From: an uncultured Lachnoanaerobaculum sp.
GTDB taxonomy: Bacteria; Bacillota; Clostridia; Lachnospirales; Lachnospiraceae
DNA: 7,723 nt
Direction: 5' to 3'
Assembly: GCA_938041725.1 (NCBI GenBank)
Contig: CALISX010000066.1
Span: forward strand, 1-7,723
Under the pieces are notes generated by a model, which was not told where the DNA came from, did no database searches, and saw nothing but the letters and a program-made list of their open reading frames with translations. A program made the position numbers and the translations under genes. Below are positions 1 through 5,972 of the stretch, in pieces. How positions within the stretch are numbered: position 1 is the first letter of the stretch; each line of letters opens with the position of its first letter.

Positions 1-324
1 GCCGCTGGTAACGCCTAAAATATCCGGCGTAGCCAGGGAATTGGAAAACAGTGCCTGGTAGGCGGCACCGGCACAGGCCAGTCCGCTTCCCACCACAACA
101 GCCATAATAATCCGGGGAATCCGCAGGTTAAAAATCACCGCATAGTTTTGGGCATCATAGGCCTCTCCCCGCAGCACCTGGCCCATGGTGGACAGCACTG
201 TACCCGGGGAAAGGTACATCCTTCCCACACCGCAGCACAAAATTCCTGCCAGAACCGGAAGCAGCAGCATGGCTGCCACTGCCCCGGGAGAAAATTTTCC
301 CCTTTTTATCATCCAACGATTCAT
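1..324 (-). CDS. Iron-siderophore ABC transporter permease, FecCD/BtuC family (N-terminal part)
   Basis: Inner component of an iron-chelate (siderophore, haem or cobalamin-like) ABC importer; it forms the membrane channel that receives substrate from the lipoprotein encoded just upstream. Only the first 108 codons are present, against about 330-350 residues for the family, because the frame stays open to the window edge. The start ATG at 322-324 has AGGA spaced 6 nt upstream and lies 18 nt after the stop of the binding-protein gene, so the two are surely co-transcribed. Visible features are a basic N-terminus (MNRWMIKRGK), a first hydrophobic segment at about residues 14-33, and the family signature at about residues 68-108: LRIPRIIMAVVVGSGLACAG, then AAYQALFSNSLATPDILGVT. 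The Arg-Pro-Arg motif followed by the Gly-rich helix and the N-LA-PDILG element is diagnostic of FecCD permeases. The exact substrate cannot be told from this fragment. Confidence 0.93.
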   Translation of the reverse strand, partial: MNRWMIKRGKFSPGAVAAMLLLPVLAGILCCGVGRMYLSPGTVLSTMGQVLRGEAYDAQNYAVIFNLRIPRIIMAVVVGSGLACAGAAYQALFSNSLATPDILGVTSG

Positions 325-342
325 AACACTTCCTTTGCCCCA

Positions 343-1506
343 TCAATATTCCAGCATTTCAGCAATTTCTCCATCCTTCAAGTCATAGCCATAAAATTTG
401 GAATAATACTCCTTGATTTTATCCTGAAGAGGATAATCCTTAAATTCCTCCGGGTAGGCCTTGACGGCCAGCCAGGCATATACCAAAGGTGCATCCGGAT
501 TGGGGGTAAACCAGTTCCACATTCCCAGGGTGGTATTGTAAACCCTTTGGTTTTTCACCGCATCCAAGGAAGAAAAATCTGCCCCCTCCAGGGAATTGTT
601 CAGTACATCCTGGGTACGGATGGAGGAAATGCCCGGCCCGTTTAAAAATAACAGATCCGGATTCCAATTATAAATCTGCTCAAAGCTTACCTGGGCAAAG
701 CCCTGGGTTTCCTCTGCCACATTCACTACCCCCAGATTTTTCAGCCAGAAATCTCCAAATACGCCCTTTCCTGCCACCTGGGGAACGCCCTCCTTCAGCT
801 GAAATAAAATCATGGCATTGGGACGATTCTCCTGAGGAATGGCATCAATGGTGGTCCGAATCTCCCCCACCATTTCATCCCCATAGGCTAAAAATTCATC
901 CATTTTTCCCTTTTCTCCAAATACATCCTCCAGCAGATGGAGCCACTCCTTATACCTGGTCAGAGGATCCGCAGGGGTATCCGATCCTTTGATGGTGGCA
1001 AAGCCAACGCAGGGAATGCCAGTCTTTTGGAGGATCTCATAATGCTCCTTGTTGCCTGCATTGTAAAAAATAACATCCGGCTTTAAATTCATGATCTCCT
1101 CAATATTCAAGTCTCCCTGGGCATATACAGTATTTTGCGCCTCCATCAGCTCCGGTGCAATTTCATCCAATACTGTTTTGGAAATAGAATCTTTAAAGGT
1201 TCCTGCAAAGCCTGCAATATAGGGGGCATGTCCTTGAAAATAAGCCATGTATGTGGAAAGGATAGGGATCTGGTCAATCACAATGGTATCAATCTCATCC
1301 GGTACCTGTACATGGTTTCCTGCATGATCTATCACCTCATGGGTTTTCCCCTGGGACACCCCCCTTTCCTGTGCTAAGGAACTCTGGGTACTCTCCAGAG
1401 ACGAAGTCTCCTGGGACTGGCTGCCGGCCGAGGGGGCCGAACCGCAGGAAGCCAGCAGGAAGGCGGCCATGGCCGCAGCTGCCAAAGAAATACAGTTCTT
1501 TCTCAT
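343..1506 (-). CDS. Iron-siderophore type ABC transporter substrate-binding lipoprotein
   Basis: Membrane-anchored extracellular receptor that captures an iron chelate (siderophore, haem or related) and delivers it to the FecCD permease encoded immediately downstream. I chose the ATG at 1504-1506 (387 residues) because an AGGAGG lies 4 nt upstream and it starts a perfect lipoprotein signal: MRKN, a hydrophobic Ala/Leu core, then lipobox LASC with the lipidated Cys at residue 21. A longer in-frame start at 1563 falls at the predicted transcription start and lacks a ribosome site. A Ser/Gln-rich tether covers about residues 22-50. The Peripla_BP_2 (TroA-like, PF01497) domain then opens with VIDHAGNHVQVPDEID, the usual first strand of this family. 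Near the C-terminus, WNPDLLFLNGP and YAWLAVKAYPEEFKDY match family positions (N-PDLI..., W-A---YPE-F). It is the first gene of the operon and is probably iron-repressed through the box at 1565-1582. Ligand identity is unknown. Confidence 0.93.
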   Translation of the reverse strand: MRKNCISLAAAAMAAFLLASCGSAPSAGSQSQETSSLESTQSSLAQERGVSQGKTHEVIDHAGNHVQVPDEIDTIVIDQIPILSTYMAYFQGHAPYIAGFAGTFKDSISKTVLDEIAPELMEAQNTVYAQGDLNIEEIMNLKPDVIFYNAGNKEHYEILQKTGIPCVGFATIKGSDTPADPLTRYKEWLHLLEDVFGEKGKMDEFLAYGDEMVGEIRTTIDAIPQENRPNAMILFQLKEGVPQVAGKGVFGDFWLKNLGVVNVAEETQGFAQVSFEQIYNWNPDLLFLNGPGISSIRTQDVLNNSLEGADFSSLDAVKNQRVYNTTLGMWNWFTPNPDAPLVYAWLAVKAYPEEFKDYPLQDKIKEYYSKFYGYDLKDGEIAEMLEY

Positions 1507-1510
1507 AAAT

Positions 1511-1516
1511 CCTCCT
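1511..1516 (-). promoter_or_regulatory. Ribosome binding site deciding the start of the binding-protein gene
   Basis: AGGAGG on the minus strand (within AAAAAGGAGG at 1511-1520), 4 nt before the ATG at 1504-1506. It supports the lipoprotein start over the longer open frame that begins at 1563. Confidence 0.85.
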
Positions 1517-1564
1517 TTTTGAACAAAACGCAGAGCATGCCAAAGGAACAAACCCTGCTGCATA

Positions 1565-1582
1565 AGTTAGGTTATACTAACT
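1565..1582. promoter_or_regulatory. Putative DtxR/IdeR-family metal box (iron-responsive operator)
   Basis: Inverted repeat AGTTAG-N6-CTAACT, with perfect 6-bp arms. Read as the 19-mer from 1567 to 1585 it matches 14 of 19 positions of the DtxR/IdeR-type consensus TTAGGTTAGCCTAACCTAA, including the unbroken left half TTAGGTTA. A second overlapping repeat, AACT-N2-AGTT (1579-1588), could hold another protomer pair. The site covers the predicted -10 of an iron-chelate importer operon, which is where an Fe(II)-dependent repressor is expected. A manganese- or other metal-sensing relative of the same family is possible. Protein binding is inferred. Confidence 0.55.
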
Positions 1583-1600
1583 CTAGTTACTCTATCCCAA
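1571..1600 (-). promoter_or_regulatory. Predicted sigma-A promoter of the iron-uptake operon
   Basis: On the minus strand, TTGGGA (1595-1600, 4 of 6 to TTGACA) is followed after 18 nt by TATAAC (1571-1576, 5 of 6 to TATAAT). Transcription would start near 1564, giving a leader of about 58 nt before the lipoprotein ATG. The -10 hexamer is exactly the 6-nt spacer of the inverted repeat at 1565-1582, so a bound repressor would block polymerase directly. The prediction rests on consensus matching only; the -35 is weak and the spacer is 1 nt longer than ideal. Confidence 0.6.
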
Positions 1601-1616
1601 AGAAAAGGAATATACC

Positions 1617-1635
1617 ATTGCCCAGGCAATTTTTT
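1617..1635. other. Short palindrome with T-run in the divergent intergenic region
   Basis: ATTGCC-CA-GGCAAT followed by a run of six T (1630-1635, the first of which also ends the right arm). On the plus strand it has the form of a small intrinsic terminator (5-6 bp stem, 2-4 nt loop). It could equally be a 14-bp operator placed just upstream of the -35 of the iron operon. It lies about 115 nt ahead of the surface-protein gene. No clear sigma-A promoter for that gene is visible; the best but poor candidates lie within 1667-1716 (for example TTGAAG at 1688 and TTTAAA at 1711, 17 nt apart). Confidence 0.3.
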
Positions 1636-1749
1636 GCTGTTTCTTAACCAAAACTTTATATCCCATTTGATAGAATGCAAGACGGATTTGAAGTATAAAA
1701 TAATTCTTGCTTTAAACTTTACAGATTTCGTAACAGAAAGGATTAGCCT

Positions 1750-3879
1750 ATGAAACAAAAAAGAAATATGAAAAAAATTGTAAATCTGGCCCTGGCTGCC
1801 TGTTTGGCCCTGACTTCTCCTCTGCCTGCTCTGGCGGCTCCAGGAGGAATCCCGGCCCAAAGCACCCAGGGGCATGCAGCAGAAACAGTGGTTTTAGACT
1901 CCTCCATGGATGCCAATGCCATTAAAACCGCCATTGAAAACAAGCTGGCCATGGCGGACAGTGTTGCAGTTACTGGTTCCCACTATGACATTGCAGGCAT
2001 TGAACTGCAGGTTCCCGCTGGGAAGACCCTGCTTTGGAAAGCGGACATTACCAGACGAAATAACAACAGCAATGGGCCAATGCTGAAGGTATTTGGCAGC
2101 GGTCAATTTACCCTGGAGGAGGGTGGAAAGATCCAGGATCATAAATCCGACAGCCAGGAAAATGTCTGTGAATTTGACGGCAGCATCCAGATTCTCATCC
2201 GCGGCGGCAGTCTGTACAGCGGAGCAGATGCAAATGTTTGTTTGGTATACAGCAGCTCTCCTATGGTAAATGTCCATATGACGGGAGGCTCCCTGGAGGC
2301 AGATCATAAGGAGAAAACCGCCATTTATGTACAAAACAATGTGACTATGGACGGAGGGAAGATTCTTACCCAGGGAGAGAGAACCGGTACCACAGCCCAA
2401 TATGGAAAAGCCATTTTAAGCGGATCCGGAAACATCACCATAAACGGGGGCCTGATCTATGGCTTTGGCACCGATGCCGATCACCTGCTGCATCTGGGCC
2501 CAGGGGCCACAAAGGAAATCCGTGGGGGTGTGGTACTGGCCTTTCATGCCTACAGCTCTCCCTTGACCACCGATTACCTGCAGGGCTCCTCCCACAATCT
2601 CTCTCTGCTTCCTGAGGGGGCAAAAGCATACTGGGATGAAACCTCCTCCGGTTCCACTTCCATTTATTATGAGAACGGAAGCCTTAAGGGCCATGTTCCC
2701 TCCTTTTCCTTTAATCTGGGAAGGATCCAGGGTCTGACCCTGCCCAACAGCAGTCCCTATGACGGTCATCCCCATCTGGCCCAGGGAAATGCCCATATTG
2801 ATCCCACGGATTCCGGCACAGTGGAAGTACGATACCGGGATCAGACAGGCGCTCAGGTCACCTCTCCCACCCAGGCCGGAACCTATACAGTATACGGTGC
2901 TGTCTCCGGCAGCAGTTTGTACGCAGAGGAAGAAATTCCATTAGGAACATTTACCATCCAAAAACGCCCCCTGAAGCTGATTGCAGATAATCAGTCCATG
3001 ACGGCAAAGGAAGCCCTTCCAAACTTTACCTACCGGCTGGAAGGAGTCGTACCTGGAGAGGAGGCAGCAGCTCTTACCTCACCCGTAAAGCTGACCAGTA
3101 CCGGCGATGGCAGCACCCCTGGGGAATTTGACATTCTGGCGGAGCTGCCCTTATCATATGGACCCAATTATACACCGGATCCCCAGGAAGCCTTTGTCAA
3201 AGGCAGACTGACGGTGAAGGCTCCAGAGAACCCCTCTGGTCCACAACCAAACCCTCAGAACCCCTCTGAGAACAGCAAAACCCAGGAACAAAGGGAACAG
3301 GATCCTTCCAAGGGCACCGGAGGGGCTTCCCAGCAGCCTTCTGAAAAGCAGCCCCAAACACCACAGCAAAAGGAAGGGAATCCTTCGGCGGCTCCTCAAA
3401 ATCCCCAGCCCTCGCTTCCCGGCAAGCCGAACAATCAAAACCAGGCTCCCCAGCAGCCCAAAAAGCGGGCCACACCCTCTAATCCCCAGTCTGGAGGCGG
3501 AGGATCTAAACGCTCCAGAAGAAAGGGAAACCGAGGAAACGGAGGTGGAGGTAAGAAAGGAAAAAATGCGGCACACAAAAAAGCATCTATCCAAACAAAG
3601 ACCTTGGGACAGTGGAAGCAGGATGAAAAAGGCTGGTGGTTTTTAAGAGAGGATGGCAGCTGGCCAAAAGAAACCTGGCTTTCCCTGGAGTATAATGGCA
3701 AACAAAGCTGGTACTACTTTAATGCCCAGGGCTATATGGCCACTGGATGGCAGAAAATCCAAAACAAATGGTATTATCTGTATGAAAAAACCGAAGGAAA
3801 CAGTATCAAGGGCGCTATGGCCTTTGGCACCTATATCCAGGGCTACCGGTTAAACAACCAGGGAGAGTGGGTACAATAA
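1750..3879 (+). CDS. Secreted cell-surface protein with MBG-like domain and choline-binding-type repeats
   Basis: A 709-residue exported protein, probably held on the cell wall by non-covalent repeats; the specific function is unknown (adhesin or glycan binding are guesses). The start ATG has AAAGGA with GGA 7 nt upstream. Order of parts: Sec signal peptide 1-29/30 (basic MKQKRNMKK, hydrophobic core, LPALAA cleavage region); a beta-helix-like region at about 60-265 with repeated GG turns (GGSLYSG, GGSLEAD, GGKILTQ, GGLIYGFG, GGVVLAF); an Ig-like segment at about 320-403; an MBG-type domain at about 404-490 (FTIQKRPLKLIADNQSMTAK...LPNFTYRLEGVVPGE); a Pro/Gln/Asn linker 491-580; a Gly/Lys/Arg-rich stretch 571-612; and CW_binding (choline-binding-type) repeats 620-709 (GWWFLREDGSWPKETW, SWYYFNAQGYMATGWQ, KWYYLYE). 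There is no LPXTG sorting signal or C-terminal membrane anchor. A 12-bp direct repeat (3227-3238 and 3257-3268) lies in the linker, hinting at slippage-driven variation. It is divergent from the iron operon. Confidence 0.85.
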   Translation: MKQKRNMKKIVNLALAACLALTSPLPALAAPGGIPAQSTQGHAAETVVLDSSMDANAIKTAIENKLAMADSVAVTGSHYDIAGIELQVPAGKTLLWKADITRRNNNSNGPMLKVFGSGQFTLEEGGKIQDHKSDSQENVCEFDGSIQILIRGGSLYSGADANVCLVYSSSPMVNVHMTGGSLEADHKEKTAIYVQNNVTMDGGKILTQGERTGTTAQYGKAILSGSGNITINGGLIYGFGTDADHLLHLGPGATKEIRGGVVLAFHAYSSPLTTDYLQGSSHNLSLLPEGAKAYWDETSSGSTSIYYENGSLKGHVPSFSFNLGRIQGLTLPNSSPYDGHPHLAQGNAHIDPTDSGTVEVRYRDQTGAQVTSPTQAGTYTVYGAVSGSSLYAEEEIPLGTFTIQKRPLKLIADNQSMTAKEALPNFTYRLEGVVPGEEAAALTSPVKLTSTGDGSTPGEFDILAELPLSYGPNYTPDPQEAFVKGRLTVKAPENPSGPQPNPQNPSENSKTQEQREQDPSKGTGGASQQPSEKQPQTPQQKEGNPSAAPQNPQPSLPGKPNNQNQAPQQPKKRATPSNPQSGGGGSKRSRRKGNRGNGGGGKKGKNAAHKKASIQTKTLGQWKQDEKGWWFLREDGSWPKETWLSLEYNGKQSWYYFNAQGYMATGWQKIQNKWYYLYEKTEGNSIKGAMAFGTYIQGYRLNNQGEWVQ

Positions 3880-3889
3880 TCCCCATGCC

Positions 3890-3908
3890 GGACGGGCACT
3901 GCCCGTCC
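3890..3908 (+). terminator. GC-rich stem-loop after the surface-protein gene
   Basis: A perfect 8-bp stem GGACGGGC / GCCCGTCC with a 3-nt ACT loop, starting 11 nt after the stop codon. No T-run follows, so it is not a textbook intrinsic terminator. It may end or stabilise the mRNA, or be a dispersed palindrome. A second weaker structure follows at 3909-3940: ACACA pairs with TGTGT, and an inner CTGC-AAAA-GCAG hairpin sits at 3922-3933. Confidence 0.4.
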
Positions 3909-3983
3909 ACACATCACTTCGCTGCAAAAGCAGGCTGTGTACTAACATTTCACTTGTACTTTTCCCCGGAACAGAATAAAATA

Positions 3984-3992
3984 TGGTATAAT
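3984..3992 (+). promoter_or_regulatory. Extended -10 promoter for the 184-residue membrane protein gene
   Basis: TGG-TATAAT is a perfect TGn-extended -10 (TATAAT at 3987-3992). It predicts a start near 3999 and a leader of about 30 nt before the ATG at 4030. No good -35 lies at the 17-nt distance, which is acceptable for extended -10 promoters. It suggests this gene is transcribed independently of the surface-protein gene upstream. Confidence 0.6.
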
Positions 3993-4029
3993 TACCAAAG
4001 CTGCAATAGACCATGATAAGGAGAAAACC

Positions 4030-4584
4030 ATGTCAAAATTTGGAAAATTTGTTCTGTTCACTGTCACAGCCGGCACTGTGGCTGCTGTGGTTGCTTATGT
4101 ACTGCAATATAAAGCCTATCAGAAGGAACTGGAGAAGGAATTCCCCAGGTTTGATGGGGAGAACAAGGAGAACCTTCGGGAAAGATATGAAAAGAGCCGG
4201 AATTATACCGCTTTAAAGTCCAATCGGGATGATTTCGTAGTAGCCGCCAAGGACACTGCCAACGCAGCCAAGGGCATGGCCAGCGCCGCCAAGGAAATGA
4301 TCAAAGATGTGGCCAATATTATCTCCGATAATGTAAGTGCCGCCTCTGATGTGGCAAAGGACAGCGTAAAAGCCATGGAGCAAGAGCAGGAAGAAAGAAA
4401 AGCAGAGCATTATGCAAATTATGTAAAGCCGGAGCCTCCCTTTGAAGGCCTGGTGGATGCCCCGGAGATCTTAGACGAGGATGGGACCTTTTTAGCAGAG
4501 GCCTCCCAAATCCCGGAGGTGGATCATTCCTTTGGGGAAGAGGAGGAGGACAGTGCCCCCTCCACAAAAATTATAGAAGATTAG
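4030..4584 (+). CDS. Hypothetical single-pass membrane protein with Ala/Lys/Asp helix and acidic tail
   Basis: I do not recognise a named family. The 184-residue product starts at an ATG with AAGGAG 6 nt upstream. A short basic N-terminus (MSKFGKF) leads into one membrane helix at about residues 7-24 (VLFTVTAGTVAAVVAYVL), with no lipobox or signal-cleavage site. Residues 26-60 are charged. Residues 66-128 form a probable long amphipathic helix or coiled coil with Ala/Lys/Asp-rich repeats (AAKDTANAAKGMASAAKEM, SAASDVAKDSVKAMEQEQEE), like those of apolipoprotein- or LEA-like stress and membrane-associated proteins. Residues 134-184 are Pro- and acid-rich and probably disordered (GEEEEDSAP). The charge pattern around the helix makes topology ambiguous: the positive residues before it weakly favour N-in with the long tail outside, but the tail could also be cytoplasmic. 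It has its own promoter at 3984-3992 and faces citrate synthase convergently. Confidence 0.82.
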   Translation: MSKFGKFVLFTVTAGTVAAVVAYVLQYKAYQKELEKEFPRFDGENKENLRERYEKSRNYTALKSNRDDFVVAAKDTANAAKGMASAAKEMIKDVANIISDNVSAASDVAKDSVKAMEQEQEERKAEHYANYVKPEPPFEGLVDAPEILDEDGTFLAEASQIPEVDHSFGEEEEDSAPSTKIIED

Positions 4585-4607
4585 GGCTTTGGAAGCTTCC
4601 AAGGCCC
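4584..4607. terminator. Palindromic stem-loop between convergent genes
   Basis: A 9-bp stem GGGCTTTGG / CCAAGGCCC (one T-G pair in RNA) with loop AAGCTT overlaps the stop codon of the upstream plus-strand gene and lies 29 nt beyond the citrate synthase stop. Because the centre is a perfect palindrome it folds in transcripts of either strand. Neither side has an immediate T-run; the minus-strand transcript has a T-rich stretch some 15-20 nt later. A further imperfect repeat, GGCAT / ATGCC, sits at 4610-4629. It is the likely shared terminator region, not a canonical one. Confidence 0.5.
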
Positions 4608-4636
4608 CTGGCATCCGTTGGATCATGCCTCCCAAA

Positions 4637-5968
4637 TTACCGGTCTTTCAGAGGGACATACTCTTTGATCTCTCCCACATACTTGGTAGCGGGACGCATG
4701 ATCCTTCCGTCATATAGTTTATTTTCAATATTATGGGCCACCCATCCAATATTTCTGGCTTGTACAAACAAAGGAGTGAACAGCTCCGGAGGAATCCCTA
4801 ACATATTGTAGGCAAAGCCGGAAAACAAATCCACATTGGAGGAAATGGTGGTTCCCTTTCTTTCAAATACTGTCTTTTTTACGACTTTCTCAAATTCCAC
4901 ATAGAAATAATATTCATCCATCCGGTCTTTTTCCTTGGCCACCACCTCACAGTATCGGCGCAAAAGCTCTGCTCTGGGATCTGTAATGGTATAAACCGCA
5001 TGGCCAAAGCCGTAGATCAGGCCGCTGCAGTCATAAAAATCCTTGTCAATAATCCTTTCCACAATGGTGCGGATCTTATCCTGATCCGTGGTAAAACCAA
5101 TGGTCTTGATGATCTCCCCCATCATTTCCCGAACAGAAACATTGGCGCCTCCGTGCTTGGGGCCCTTCAGGGAGCCGATGGAGGCGGCAATGGTGGAATA
5201 AATATCCGTTCCCGTGGAGGACACCACCACATTGGTGAAGGTGGAGTTGTTTCCTCCGCCATGATCCGCATGAAGCAGCAAAATGGTATCCAAAAGAATC
5301 GCCTCATTTTTGCTAAAGCTTTTATCTGCCCGAAGCATTTGCAAAATATTTTCAGCAATGGAAAGCTTCTCCTCAGGATAATGGATAATCAAGCTTTCAT
5401 TGTAAAAATAATGCATCTTGCACCAATAGGCATAGCACATAATGGCAGGAAGATTGGCGGAGATTTTCAGCCCCTTCACCAAGGTGGGATATACATCCAC
5501 ATTGTCCGGATCCTCATCATAATTGTACAAAGTCAGCACCGCATTTTGCAGCACATTCATCAGATTCCGGCCTGGATTGCGTAAAAGCACCGCCTCCAGG
5601 AAATCATTGGGCAGCAGATACATGCTGCGAAACACCTTGGAGAAATGATCCAGCTCTATTTTGTCAGGTAAAAAACCAAAGAGCAGCAAAAACATAACCT
5701 CCTCATAGCCCCTGGTGGCGGCAGAGGATCCCTCCACCAGGTCATTTAAGCTGTATCCCCGATAATACAGCCTCCCGTCCACATTGGTCTTTACCCCGTC
5801 AATTATGTCATAGCCCACCACATCTGAGACCCTGGTAAGTCCCACCCGGACCCCGGTGCCGTCCTCATTTCTCAGTCCCTTTTTCACATCATATTCCCGG
5901 AACAAAGAATTGCGGATCTCAGTATAGGCCTGGCTTTTGCCAAACTCCTGAGCCAAAAAATTTTCCAT
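4637..5968 (-). CDS. gltA: Citrate synthase (Si-type)
   Basis: Condenses oxaloacetate with acetyl-CoA to citrate in the cytoplasm; in anaerobic Clostridia this usually feeds 2-oxoglutarate and glutamate synthesis. I chose the ATG at 5966-5968 (443 residues), which has AGGGG 7 nt upstream and lies 4 nt after the kinase stop. The in-frame ATG at 5992 overlaps the kinase gene and its AGAGGA is only 2 nt away. The expected catalytic triad is visible: His236 in HADHGGGNNSTF, His272 in GPKHGGANVSV and Asp330 in GFGHAVYTITDPRAE. C-terminal substrate-binding elements NVDLFSGF, QARNIGWVAHNIE and GRIMRPATKYVG are also present. Length and motifs are full, so it should be active. The HAV-Y-T form of the GFGH..DPR motif differs from the HRVYK of many bacterial enzymes and, to my knowledge, is common in Clostridia. 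A methylcitrate synthase role cannot be excluded by sequence. Confidence 0.93.
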   Translation of the reverse strand: MENFLAQEFGKSQAYTEIRNSLFREYDVKKGLRNEDGTGVRVGLTRVSDVVGYDIIDGVKTNVDGRLYYRGYSLNDLVEGSSAATRGYEEVMFLLLFGFLPDKIELDHFSKVFRSMYLLPNDFLEAVLLRNPGRNLMNVLQNAVLTLYNYDEDPDNVDVYPTLVKGLKISANLPAIMCYAYWCKMHYFYNESLIIHYPEEKLSIAENILQMLRADKSFSKNEAILLDTILLLHADHGGGNNSTFTNVVVSSTGTDIYSTIAASIGSLKGPKHGGANVSVREMMGEIIKTIGFTTDQDKIRTIVERIIDKDFYDCSGLIYGFGHAVYTITDPRAELLRRYCEVVAKEKDRMDEYYFYVEFEKVVKKTVFERKGTTISSNVDLFSGFAYNMLGIPPELFTPLFVQARNIGWVAHNIENKLYDGRIMRPATKYVGEIKEYVPLKDR

Positions 5969-5972
5969 TAAA

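Noticed and set aside
148..645. Long plus-strand open frame opposite the iron transporter genes
   Set aside because: It is antisense to the conserved permease and lipoprotein, has no ribosome site, and its translation shows no family features.
1507..1563. Upstream extension of the lipoprotein (19 more residues)
   Set aside because: The ATG at 1563 coincides with the predicted transcription start, lacks a ribosome site, and would bury the lipoprotein signal.
1743..1750. TTAGCCTA ahead of the surface-protein start as a second metal box
   Set aside because: It matches only the centre of the DtxR-type consensus, has no inverted partner, and overlaps the ribosome site and start codon.
3154..3594. 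Minus-strand open frame with a hydrophobic look opposite the Pro/Gln linker
   Set aside because: Antisense of Pro/Gly/Lys-rich codons gives Leu/Gly/Phe-rich nonsense, and there is no ribosome site.
5000..5584. 194-codon plus-strand open frame inside citrate synthase
   Set aside because: It is an antisense shadow of a strongly conserved enzyme, with no start signal.
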